Shown one piece after another: positions 35,501 through 41,057 of a stretch of 41,057 nucleotides of DNA. This stretch comes from Bacteroidales bacterium (lineage in GTDB: Bacteria; Bacteroidota; Bacteroidia; Bacteroidales; CG2-30-32-10): assembly GCA_035353855.1 (NCBI GenBank), contig DAOQAK010000038.1:1-41057 (forward strand). Reading direction: 5' to 3'. Position 1 is the first letter of the stretch. Each line of letters begins with the position of its first letter. The translations under genes were made by a program, and so were the position numbers. Below the pieces are notes generated by a model. It had not been told where the DNA came from and did no database searches. It was given only the letters and a program-made list of their open reading frames with translations.

Positions 35501-37012
35501 ATCAATATCATATGAAACAAAGCCCAGGTTTGCCAGGGTAATCATCTGTGCCTGGATTTGCGAAAGATCAATATTGCGGGATTTTGCATAATCAGGGACA
35601 TATACAATATTGGTATCTTTAAGTTTTGCATATTTTCTTAAATCGCTTAAAGGATGCGTTTCATCAATTCCCATAATTTTATAATAACGCGCCTCAGAGT
35701 AGTAATTATATGATTCGAAATCAGCTTCCCCTTCAATCCCTGTTCCCTTAATGGTGGACATTTTAATAATAGGTTCATCCAGCTTCCAGTTCATCACCTC
35801 AACATACATATCCAATTTATGATAAGTATCGAAAAATGGGGTCTTTGCAATCCCCTGGTTTGACCGTATAAATGAAAGCTCCCTTTTATCGTTAAGATAT
35901 TTCATTTGAAGCCCCGGATGATAAATGGAATCTTCTTCCCAATAAATAGCAACACTTGCATCTTCAGATGAGATCTTATCTTTACGTATAATATAATTTT
36001 TAGCACCTGTTTTTACAAATTCTTTTCCTTCTCTGTAAAATGTAAAATAAGCATCCTGTTTGTCATCACCGGCGCCAAGCAATTTTGCACCGCTCATTGA
36101 AAATCCACCGTCATAATCAACTCCGGTGAAAATGTTTTTAATCTTAAGTCGCTTATCATATGAATCAAAACGAGGATAAGTTGCTTTTTCAGGGGTCATA
36201 TTTGCCAGAACCTTTTCTTCTAAAACACCCAACAAAGGAGAAGAAAAATAATTTATGTTATAAAAATTCACCGAATCAGCAGTGTATTTTGAATATTTCA
36301 AGTTAATGGAATATTTGCTGAGTTGAGCATATACAGCATTTTCTTCAAGACCTGCTCGTTTCCATGTTACAGTTCCCCCATTTCCTTTCCATATCTGGGT
36401 TGTAGGATAATAAACTCCTTTTGTATTATAAATTTTAGCACTATCGTTATTAGCTAAACAAGTAAAATCAAGTGAAGGAAAAACGATACGGGGAACAGTA
36501 TCATATTCAAAAATATAATTACTGTTATTCGATTTCCAGATTGTAGTTGAAGATTTATATAAAATATTTTCAGTAAAAAGATTATTACTTATTTCCAGGT
36601 AATCAATAAACAATGAACTTGTTGACCTGTTAATCAGTTTATCAAGACTAGCTTCCCATGCTTTATAACTTGCTTCTGTTTGATTTGTATTTTTAAAACT
36701 TATGATAGTAGTAAGATAATTTCTAAAATGCGGGATGTTCTTCATTTTCTTTTTAAGCATTTTATTACAGGTCGCTATCATCAGCTTTTTTTCATCTGCA
36801 TTAAATTTCCCGCCATTCCATTCTAAAGTGAACATTTCAATAAATTCTTTTGCAATCTTTTTATCATCAGGGTTATCAACTTCTTTAAAAAAGTTTGTTA
36901 ACTCTTCTAAAAATATTTGCTGATCATCCGAAAATTTCTTGATCGTCTGAGCATTGGTACTGATTGCAATGAAAATAGAAAATATTGCAAAGAAAAATAT
37001 GCGAAGTTTCAT
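32531..37012 (-). CDS. Large secreted protein of unknown function (1493 residues)
   Basis: I do not recognise a named domain. A signal peptide (about 1-21, ending STNAQ) is followed by a helical region (about 25-130: QIFLEELTNFFKEVD ... FIEMFTLEWNGG). The rest appears to be beta-rich throughout, with many short strands, aspartate/lysine turns and recurring aromatic-x-aromatic pairs (for example FDFEG, FDFYG, FDWYMD, YFNYK). There is no T9SS tail, no transmembrane helix after the signal, and no final aromatic like an outer-membrane barrel except YKYTIS near the end. The spacing (13 bp after prmA, 6 bp before plsY) places it in the operon. A periplasmic or surface role is an inference from the signal peptide. 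Confidence 0.8.
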   Translation of the reverse strand: MKLRIFFFAIFSIFIAISTNAQTIKKFSDDQQIFLEELTNFFKEVDNPDDKKIAKEFIEMFTLEWNGGKFNADEKKLMIATCNKMLKKKMKNIPHFRNYLTTIISFKNTNQTEASYKAWEASLDKLINRSTSSLFIDYLEISNNLFTENILYKSSTTIWKSNNSNYIFEYDTVPRIVFPSLDFTCLANNDSAKIYNTKGVYYPTTQIWKGNGGTVTWKRAGLEENAVYAQLSKYSINLKYSKYTADSVNFYNINYFSSPLLGVLEEKVLANMTPEKATYPRFDSYDKRLKIKNIFTGVDYDGGFSMSGAKLLGAGDDKQDAYFTFYREGKEFVKTGAKNYIIRKDKISSEDASVAIYWEEDSIYHPGLQMKYLNDKRELSFIRSNQGIAKTPFFDTYHKLDMYVEVMNWKLDEPIIKMSTIKGTGIEGEADFESYNYYSEARYYKIMGIDETHPLSDLRKYAKLKDTNIVYVPDYAKSRNIDLSQIQAQMITLANLGFVSYDIDKDKVYIKEKLGNFLLSRVGKIDYDVIQFNSVTTSEVNASINLLNFDLKLNGVKVVHLSDSQNVRIYPTDQKLIVKKNRDFDFEGRVHAGLFDFYGKLFSFNYLKFNIDMPVVDSLVFYVRSFKPNDKGVYTKEKVKSVIEGIKGDLQIDESNNKSGLKSIAKYPLFTSQKDSYVYYDKKPIWGGVYTRDRFYFHIDPFVIDSLDDITTEGIGFDGNFVSADIFPDFDESLKVQPDYSLGFVRLTPEGGFQAYKGKGIFDSIVDLSNKGLRGNGTLKYLTSVSKSNNFIFFPDSMNADVQNFELVEVKSGTEYPPVIGQDVYEHWMPYNDLMTITKKQKPIEMYNNEAVMNGSLYLTPKNLTGSGMMVFSDAEMDSKLFKYKNRVFDADTADFRLRSYDLSALAFSTYNYKSHIDFDARKGEFKSNGGGSKVDFPINKYICYMDEFDWYMDKEEIDLVNSKSNRTEQLNKLSLEELADLDLSGSEFVSVHPQQDSLRFFSPRAKYNLRESIIYAKDVKLIKVADAAIFPGDGNVTIFKDAEMKTLTDAKILANTASKYHTIYDADIKITAKNNYTATGMYDYVTSDTALYPIYFNKIGVDTAIQTFADGAISDTSKFQLSSEFDYAGGVHLTASNRFLTFNGAFNITHDCDTAYRSWVKFKSDVNPNDIFIPIGDTIYDINGKKLDAGIMLANDSNEVYAVFLSKKHKTTDQEVIQAKGYISYDKTSDEYRISNKEKIKQINQPGNYISLTRLTCVAYGDGKIELAPNSGRVTVGAYGNAKQIIIPDSTDLDLVISLDFFFNDNALKIMNERLEKYTKLKGYDLSKPTFTRALTEIYGTKEADKLISDISMNGSFKKLPPELIHTFLLGDVKMKWNHSTKSFVSEGPLAIIAINKNQVNKYVDGYIEVKKSRTGDEINIYFEFDSTDWYYFNYKTNTMQAISSNTEFNTSIKETKPDNQQLKSEKDLPAYKYTISTESKKKSFVSRVSNK

Positions 37013-37025
37013 ATGGAATACGATA

Positions 37026-37859
37026 TTATTTTTTCTTAAATTTCAGAACGCTCCAGTTATTCTTAACACTTTTATGAATAAATTTCACGCCATTCGATTC
37101 TGCTTTATCGGAAACTACAGGAACATCAGCATCATAAAAGCCACTCAATAAAAGGATGCCTGATTTTTCAAGATGGCTGGTATATGCAGGAATATCGCGC
37201 ATTAAAATATTGCGGTTAATATTTGCAAAAATAACATCATATGTTTCGGAGATTATTTCTGCATCACCAAGGAATGCTTTTACTTTATTACCGGCTTCAT
37301 TCCTGGCTATATTTTCAACAGAGTTATTATAAGCCCATTCATCATTATCAATTGCAGTAACGGTTTTGGCTCCCATTTTAGCTGCAAGAATTGCTAGTAC
37401 CGAAGTACCACAGCCCATATCCAAAACTTTCTTCCCTTTCAAATCCAATTGAAGAATTTCTTCGATCATTGAAGAAGTTGTTTCATGGTGAGCTGTACCA
37501 AATGACATTTTAGGCTCAATAATGATATCATATTTGCAATCATTTTCAACCGGATGAAATGGTGCACGCACACAACACTTACCTGCAATAATTACAGGTG
37601 TGTAACTGCTTTCCCATTCTTCATTCCAGTTTTTATCCAGAATATTCTTAAATTCATATTTGATTTTAAACTTTTTATTTTTAAAAATGTCAAGGTTTTC
37701 AACCTCTTCAGATGAAAGTTTTGTTGATGGAATGTAAGCAAGCAATCCGGTCTCTGTTTCCACAAAGCTTTCAAAACCAATATCAGCAAGCATTGCAGCT
37801 AATATTTCGTTTCCAGAATCTTTAGGTGTAATGGTAAAATTAAATTCGATATAATCCAT
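37026..37859 (-). CDS. prmA: Ribosomal protein L11 methyltransferase
   Basis: SAM-dependent trimethylation of ribosomal protein L11. The N-terminal substrate-recognition domain (about 1-95, starting YIEFNFTI) is followed by a linker RAPFHP. The catalytic domain has PKMSFGTAHHETTS, the SAM loop VLDMGCGTSVLAILAA, D-N-D at the end of beta 2 (TAIDNDEWA), and the FANINRNIL motif equivalent to NI(L/V)A. The length of 277 is slightly below the E. coli enzyme (293) and usual for Bacteroidota. It is in a leftward operon between tpiA (98-bp gap) and the 1493-residue gene. Confidence 0.94.
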   Translation of the reverse strand: MDYIEFNFTITPKDSGNEILAAMLADIGFESFVETETGLLAYIPSTKLSSEEVENLDIFKNKKFKIKYEFKNILDKNWNEEWESSYTPVIIAGKCCVRAPFHPVENDCKYDIIIEPKMSFGTAHHETTSSMIEEILQLDLKGKKVLDMGCGTSVLAILAAKMGAKTVTAIDNDEWAYNNSVENIARNEAGNKVKAFLGDAEIISETYDVIFANINRNILMRDIPAYTSHLEKSGILLLSGFYDADVPVVSDKAESNGVKFIHKSVKNNWSVLKFKKK

Positions 37860-37957
37860 TAAATTGTTTTATTGTAATGATATTTTTATTCAAAAATTTG
37901 TAACAATAAAAATAGAATATTTTTTCGAATTATAAAGAGGTAATAAGTTAATAATTA

Positions 37958-38722
37958 TTAAAAAGAATCAACTATGGTAATAAAATCGTTGGCAATTAAT
38001 GAAGCTCCTCCTATTAAACCGCCATCAACATCGGTATTTGCAAACAATTCACGGGCATTTTTAGCATTACAACTACCACCATATAAAATTGTATAATTAC
38101 CGGCAATATTGTCGCCATATTTTTCTTTAATCAACCCACGTATAAATGCATGCATTTCCTGCGCTTGTTCCGAAGATGCGGTAACACCCGTACCTATTGC
38201 CCACACAGGCTCGTATGCAATTATAGTATTTTGTATTTCTTCACTATTCAGAACAAATAATCCTTCTTCAAGCTGTGTTTTCACTATATTAAAATGGTTT
38301 CCTTTTTCGCGTTCAGCAAGTATTTCACCACAGCAAAATATTGGTTTCAAATTATTTTTTAAAACTGCTTTTACTTTTTTGGCAAGAAAATTATTATCTT
38401 CATTAAAATAAGCTCTTCGCTCAGAATGCCCTAATATAACATGACTCACGCCAATTGATTCAAGCATCGAAGCAGCAACTTCGCCAGTATAAGCTCCTTT
38501 TTCTTCGGAATGGCAATTTTGTGCAGCCACAGAAATTCGTGAACTATTTTTTGATAACTGGAATACGCTTTCCAGGAATGGAAATGGAGGTGCTAATATT
38601 ACCTGAACATTTTCAGAAATTTTTAATTTTGATACTCCTTCAACTATCCCGTTTACCAATGCTATCGCTTCATTACGGGTTTTATTCATTTTCCAGTTTC
38701 CTGCAACAATTTTTTTTCTCAT
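37958..38722 (-). CDS. tpiA: Triosephosphate isomerase
   Basis: Interconverts dihydroxyacetone phosphate and glyceraldehyde-3-phosphate. Catalytic residues are all present: K11 in GNWKMN, H99 in ILGHSERR, E171 in AYEPVWAIGTG, and the phosphate loop YGGSCN. The 254-residue length is normal. The start ATG at 38722 begins MRKKIVAGNWK, as usual for the family. It follows the permease gene by 21 bp. In Bacteroides the gene also neighbours a BT_3928-type DoxX gene (recalled), which matches the gene order here apart from the inserted permease. Confidence 0.97.
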   Translation of the reverse strand: MRKKIVAGNWKMNKTRNEAIALVNGIVEGVSKLKISENVQVILAPPFPFLESVFQLSKNSSRISVAAQNCHSEEKGAYTGEVAASMLESIGVSHVILGHSERRAYFNEDNNFLAKKVKAVLKNNLKPIFCCGEILAEREKGNHFNIVKTQLEEGLFVLNSEEIQNTIIAYEPVWAIGTGVTASSEQAQEMHAFIRGLIKEKYGDNIAGNYTILYGGSCNAKNARELFANTDVDGGLIGGASLIANDFITIVDSF

Positions 38723-38743
38723 ATAATTTTAATTTAAAATTAT

Positions 38744-39823
38744 TTATTGAACTCTTATTCGCGGATCAAGGTATCCATATAGAATATCTACAATTATATT
38801 TATAAAAACCAAAATTAATGAAACAAACAATACAGCGCCCATTAAAACCGGAAAATCATATTTTTCAAGTGCATCAACAATAACCACTCCTATTCCTTTC
38901 CAATCGAAAATATATTCAATAAAAACTGCACCGGCAAGCAATGAAGCCAGCCACCCTGAAATTGCCGTAACCACAGGATTCATGGCATTTCGCAATGCAT
39001 GACGCGAAATGATTTTATAATAACTAAGCCCTTTGGCTTTTGCCGTGCGAATATAATCCTGGCTTAAAACTTCGAGCAGCGAATTTCTTGTGAGTTCTAC
39101 AACTACTGTCAATGGACGTATTCCAAGTGTAATTGCAGGCAAAATTAAATTTTTCAAACTTAAATATTCGCCATTACCAAAATCGTCTACACTGTATAAA
39201 CTTCCAAACATGTTCAACCCGGTAACTTTTCCGAGAAGGTAAGCAAATATCCAAGCAGCAAGTATTGCAGCAAAAAATGAAGGGAGCGACATTCCCATTG
39301 ATGAAAACACAAGTGAAAATTTATCAAATAAACTATTCTTTTTTACCGCACATAATATCCCGATGAATATTCCCACAACCATTGCAAATCCAATAGCAGC
39401 AAAAGCAAGTATAGCTGTATTAGGAAATGCTTCAAGCAAAATATCATTAACCGGTCGTTTGCTTTGGTATGACCTGCGCAGGTATGGCAACTTTAGTACC
39501 AGTGAATTATTTGATGAAATTTTAAAAAGTCTTATTGCAGAATATTTGGAAGTGTCGAGATACCAGTAATCAGCAGGGTTATTAATATTATGAACTGACA
39601 AGGGAGATAAATCGTTCATGTAATTCATATATTGTATTCCTACCGGTTTATCTCTTCCCAGGTCTTTATTTATTGCTTCTATTGATGAAATATCAGCACG
39701 CTGACCGAGCATCATTCGGGCCGGATCACCGGGAAGGATATTGAATAAAAAAAATATAATAGTAACTACCCCGAATATAACGAGGAATCCATAAAACAAA
39801 CGTTTTAAAATAAACCGGGACAA
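38744..39823 (-). CDS. OppB/DppB-type ABC transporter permease, TTG start
   Basis: Peptide/nickel transporter permease family. The N-terminal helix (FILKRLFYGFLVIF) is followed by ILPGDPARMMLG, a periplasmic insert of about 90 residues, and five further helices. The EAA cytoplasmic loop reads DYIRTAKAKGLSYYKIISRHALRNA, and the protein ends YLDPRIRVQ. The start is TTG at 39823: no ATG occurs between the upstream in-frame stop and this codon, and the next ATG (codon 37) would remove the conserved first helix. GAG just before it may be a weak ribosome site. No ATPase, second permease (OppC type) or binding protein is next to it in the window, so partners are encoded elsewhere. Confidence 0.88.
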   Translation of the reverse strand: MSRFILKRLFYGFLVIFGVVTIIFFLFNILPGDPARMMLGQRADISSIEAINKDLGRDKPVGIQYMNYMNDLSPLSVHNINNPADYWYLDTSKYSAIRLFKISSNNSLVLKLPYLRRSYQSKRPVNDILLEAFPNTAILAFAAIGFAMVVGIFIGILCAVKKNSLFDKFSLVFSSMGMSLPSFFAAILAAWIFAYLLGKVTGLNMFGSLYSVDDFGNGEYLSLKNLILPAITLGIRPLTVVVELTRNSLLEVLSQDYIRTAKAKGLSYYKIISRHALRNAMNPVVTAISGWLASLLAGAVFIEYIFDWKGIGVVIVDALEKYDFPVLMGAVLFVSLILVFINIIVDILYGYLDPRIRVQ

Positions 39824-39827
39824 CTCG

Positions 39828-40988
39828 TTATTTATTTAAATATTTTTCTTTTACTGTTGAATACTCAGGAAAATCACGCCAATGCCATTTTTCAACAACA
39901 ACACCATTATGTATAAGCACGATTCCGGGATTAGCTCTAACCATAGTTTTTAAAGCTGTTTCATCAACATTATAAATCGGGAATATCGCCTGAACTTCAT
40001 GTCGGAATAATTCTACATCATCAGGAATAGAACCGGAAAGTCCGATAAATGAAATGCTATCTTTATCACAATTTTCTACAAACTTATTTATTTCTGCATA
40101 AATTGTTTTTTTGGTTTTAAAGATATCGGGAGCTGCTAAAATAAACTGATACCCGGGATTGGTTATTATTTCTGCTGTTCTATTAATAGTATCATCATAA
40201 ATTATAAAATCATGAATAGGCGCTTCTTTATAGGGTTGAATAATTTTTTTATCCTGTCTTACAAATTCGATATTTGCCATTTTCACTGAATCTTTCCAGG
40301 GTAAGGTTTTCGAAGTATACTCTTCTTCTTTACCTGTTTTTTTATCTTTATAAACCAGAACAACTTCAGAAATTTCGGGTGTAGCTACAACCTGCTTTGC
40401 AATAGTATCGCCTTTTTTCCATGGCAAATCATTCCATAAACCCAATTGTTTTCTGAATGGGAATTCATCAATAACGGGTAAATGATTAAGGCAATAAACA
40501 GATACATGAACAATAAATCCGGCGCCTAATATTATGATAAGTAATTCTATTTTCTTGTTAAATGCCGGTTTTGAAATCTTATTTGTAAACAAAAGAAATA
40601 TTGTCATAATTATCAGAACAATATTTTTATAAAAAGTATTCCAGTTCGAAAGTTTTATGGCATCGCCAAAACATCCGCAATCGGTAACCGGGTTGTTTAT
40701 TGCAGAAATATAGGTTAATACCGTAAAGAAAAGCATTATTAAAAATGCAAACCATGAAGAAAGTTTTGGCTTTACATTAAACAGCAGCATGACACCTGTA
40801 GTAAATTCAACCATACAAAGGAGAATGACCAATACGAGCGACAATGGGCTCATCCATTCTGTACCCCAGGCTTCAAAATATTCGTTGAATTTATAAACCG
40901 ATCCAAGCGGATCAACACCTTTAACTATTCCTGAAAACATAAAAGTTAAGCCTAAAAGTGTTCTGAAAATAATTCTTATAGTTTTCAT
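39828..40988 (-). CDS. DoxX-like membrane protein with C-terminal thioredoxin-fold domain (BT_3928 family)
   Basis: The N-terminal half has four DoxX/MauE-type helices (about 1-130) starting RTLLGLTFMFSGIVKGVDP and including the conserved DCGCFGDAI loop (about 103-111). A further helix spans about 147-165. The remaining 220 residues are periplasmic and look thioredoxin-like: an FIGLSGS strand, YNVDETALKTMVRANPG with a cis-Pro-type NPG, then IVLIHNGVVVEKWHW. The usual C-x-x-C is absent; only a lone Cys (NCDKD) is near. Family members are conserved in Bacteroidota beside tpiA; a role in envelope redox chemistry is inferred. It is probably the first gene of the long leftward operon, 4 bp before the permease TTG. 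Confidence 0.83.
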   Translation of the reverse strand: MKTIRIIFRTLLGLTFMFSGIVKGVDPLGSVYKFNEYFEAWGTEWMSPLSLVLVILLCMVEFTTGVMLLFNVKPKLSSWFAFLIMLFFTVLTYISAINNPVTDCGCFGDAIKLSNWNTFYKNIVLIIMTIFLLFTNKISKPAFNKKIELLIIILGAGFIVHVSVYCLNHLPVIDEFPFRKQLGLWNDLPWKKGDTIAKQVVATPEISEVVLVYKDKKTGKEEEYTSKTLPWKDSVKMANIEFVRQDKKIIQPYKEAPIHDFIIYDDTINRTAEIITNPGYQFILAAPDIFKTKKTIYAEINKFVENCDKDSISFIGLSGSIPDDVELFRHEVQAIFPIYNVDETALKTMVRANPGIVLIHNGVVVEKWHWRDFPEYSTVKEKYLNK

Positions 40989-41019
40989 ATTTTCTTAATA
41001 TTTATATACTAATGCTGAA

Positions 41020-41049
41020 CAAAAATAGAAAAAATAATTAACAACCCAA
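41020..41049 (-). promoter_or_regulatory. Bacteroidota-type promoter of the leftward DoxX-tpiA-prmA-plsY group
   Basis: On the minus strand TTG (41049-41047), a 19-nt spacer and TATTTTTG (41027-41020) match the -33/-7 consensus. The DoxX ATG at 40988 is 31 nt downstream of the -7 box. Confidence 0.5.
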
Positions 41050-41057
41050 TGGTTAAA

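Overview
The window is about 41 kb of AT-rich DNA from a member of the Bacteroidota. Four things point there. Three secreted proteins end in type IX secretion (Por) sorting domains. Several starts are preceded by the Bacteroidota promoter pattern TTG-N19-21-TAnnTTTG. Shine-Dalgarno sequences are nearly absent. The gene families (BT_3928-like DoxX protein, TPR/PD40 proteins, phosphosulfolactate synthase homologue) are typical of the phylum. I cannot name a genus. No rRNA, tRNA, CRISPR array, integrase or transposase was seen.

Left part (1-13 kb). A 5'-truncated M4 metalloprotease with PKD, CUB and Ig-like modules and a seven-blade propeller protein are both predicted T9SS cargo. They converge on a leftward group: a small basic protein with a possible sliding-clamp motif, a lipocalin lipoprotein, a cysteine desulfurase and a GlmM-type phosphohexomutase. 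Divergently transcribed are a TPR protein, a ComA-like phosphosulfolactate synthase and a DedA membrane protein, followed by a third T9SS cargo built of delta-60 repeats.

Centre (13.4-21.6 kb). Four genes that touch or overlap (one 2-nt gap, then two TGATG overlaps) encode a processive GT2 synthase, a TPR plus outer-membrane beta-barrel protein, a membrane-anchored glycosidase/CBM9-like/NodB-deacetylase fusion, and a lipoprotein pairing an amidotransferase-like domain with a deacetylase-like domain that has lost its metal-binding aspartates. Together they look like a synthase-dependent exopolysaccharide system analogous to Pga (PNAG), but with the PgaB-like domain order reversed and extra parts. 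This is the best candidate for a poorly described system here.

Next to it is a scar. A fic gene lies between a broken 93-bp copy of the aroE 5' end and the intact aroE, which suggests cassette insertion by recombination in aroE. The fic promoter overlaps a perfect 10-bp inverted repeat.

Right part (23.8-41 kb, all leftward). A membrane J-domain protein and bioA are followed (upstream in transcription) by a 1985-residue Asn-rich TPR-PD40-coiled-coil protein with three C-terminal SPOR-like domains. Beyond it lie plsY, an unrecognised 1493-residue secreted protein, prmA, tpiA, an orphan OppB-type permease with a TTG start, and a BT_3928-like DoxX/thioredoxin-fold protein. This set probably forms one long operon read from a promoter near 41,030.
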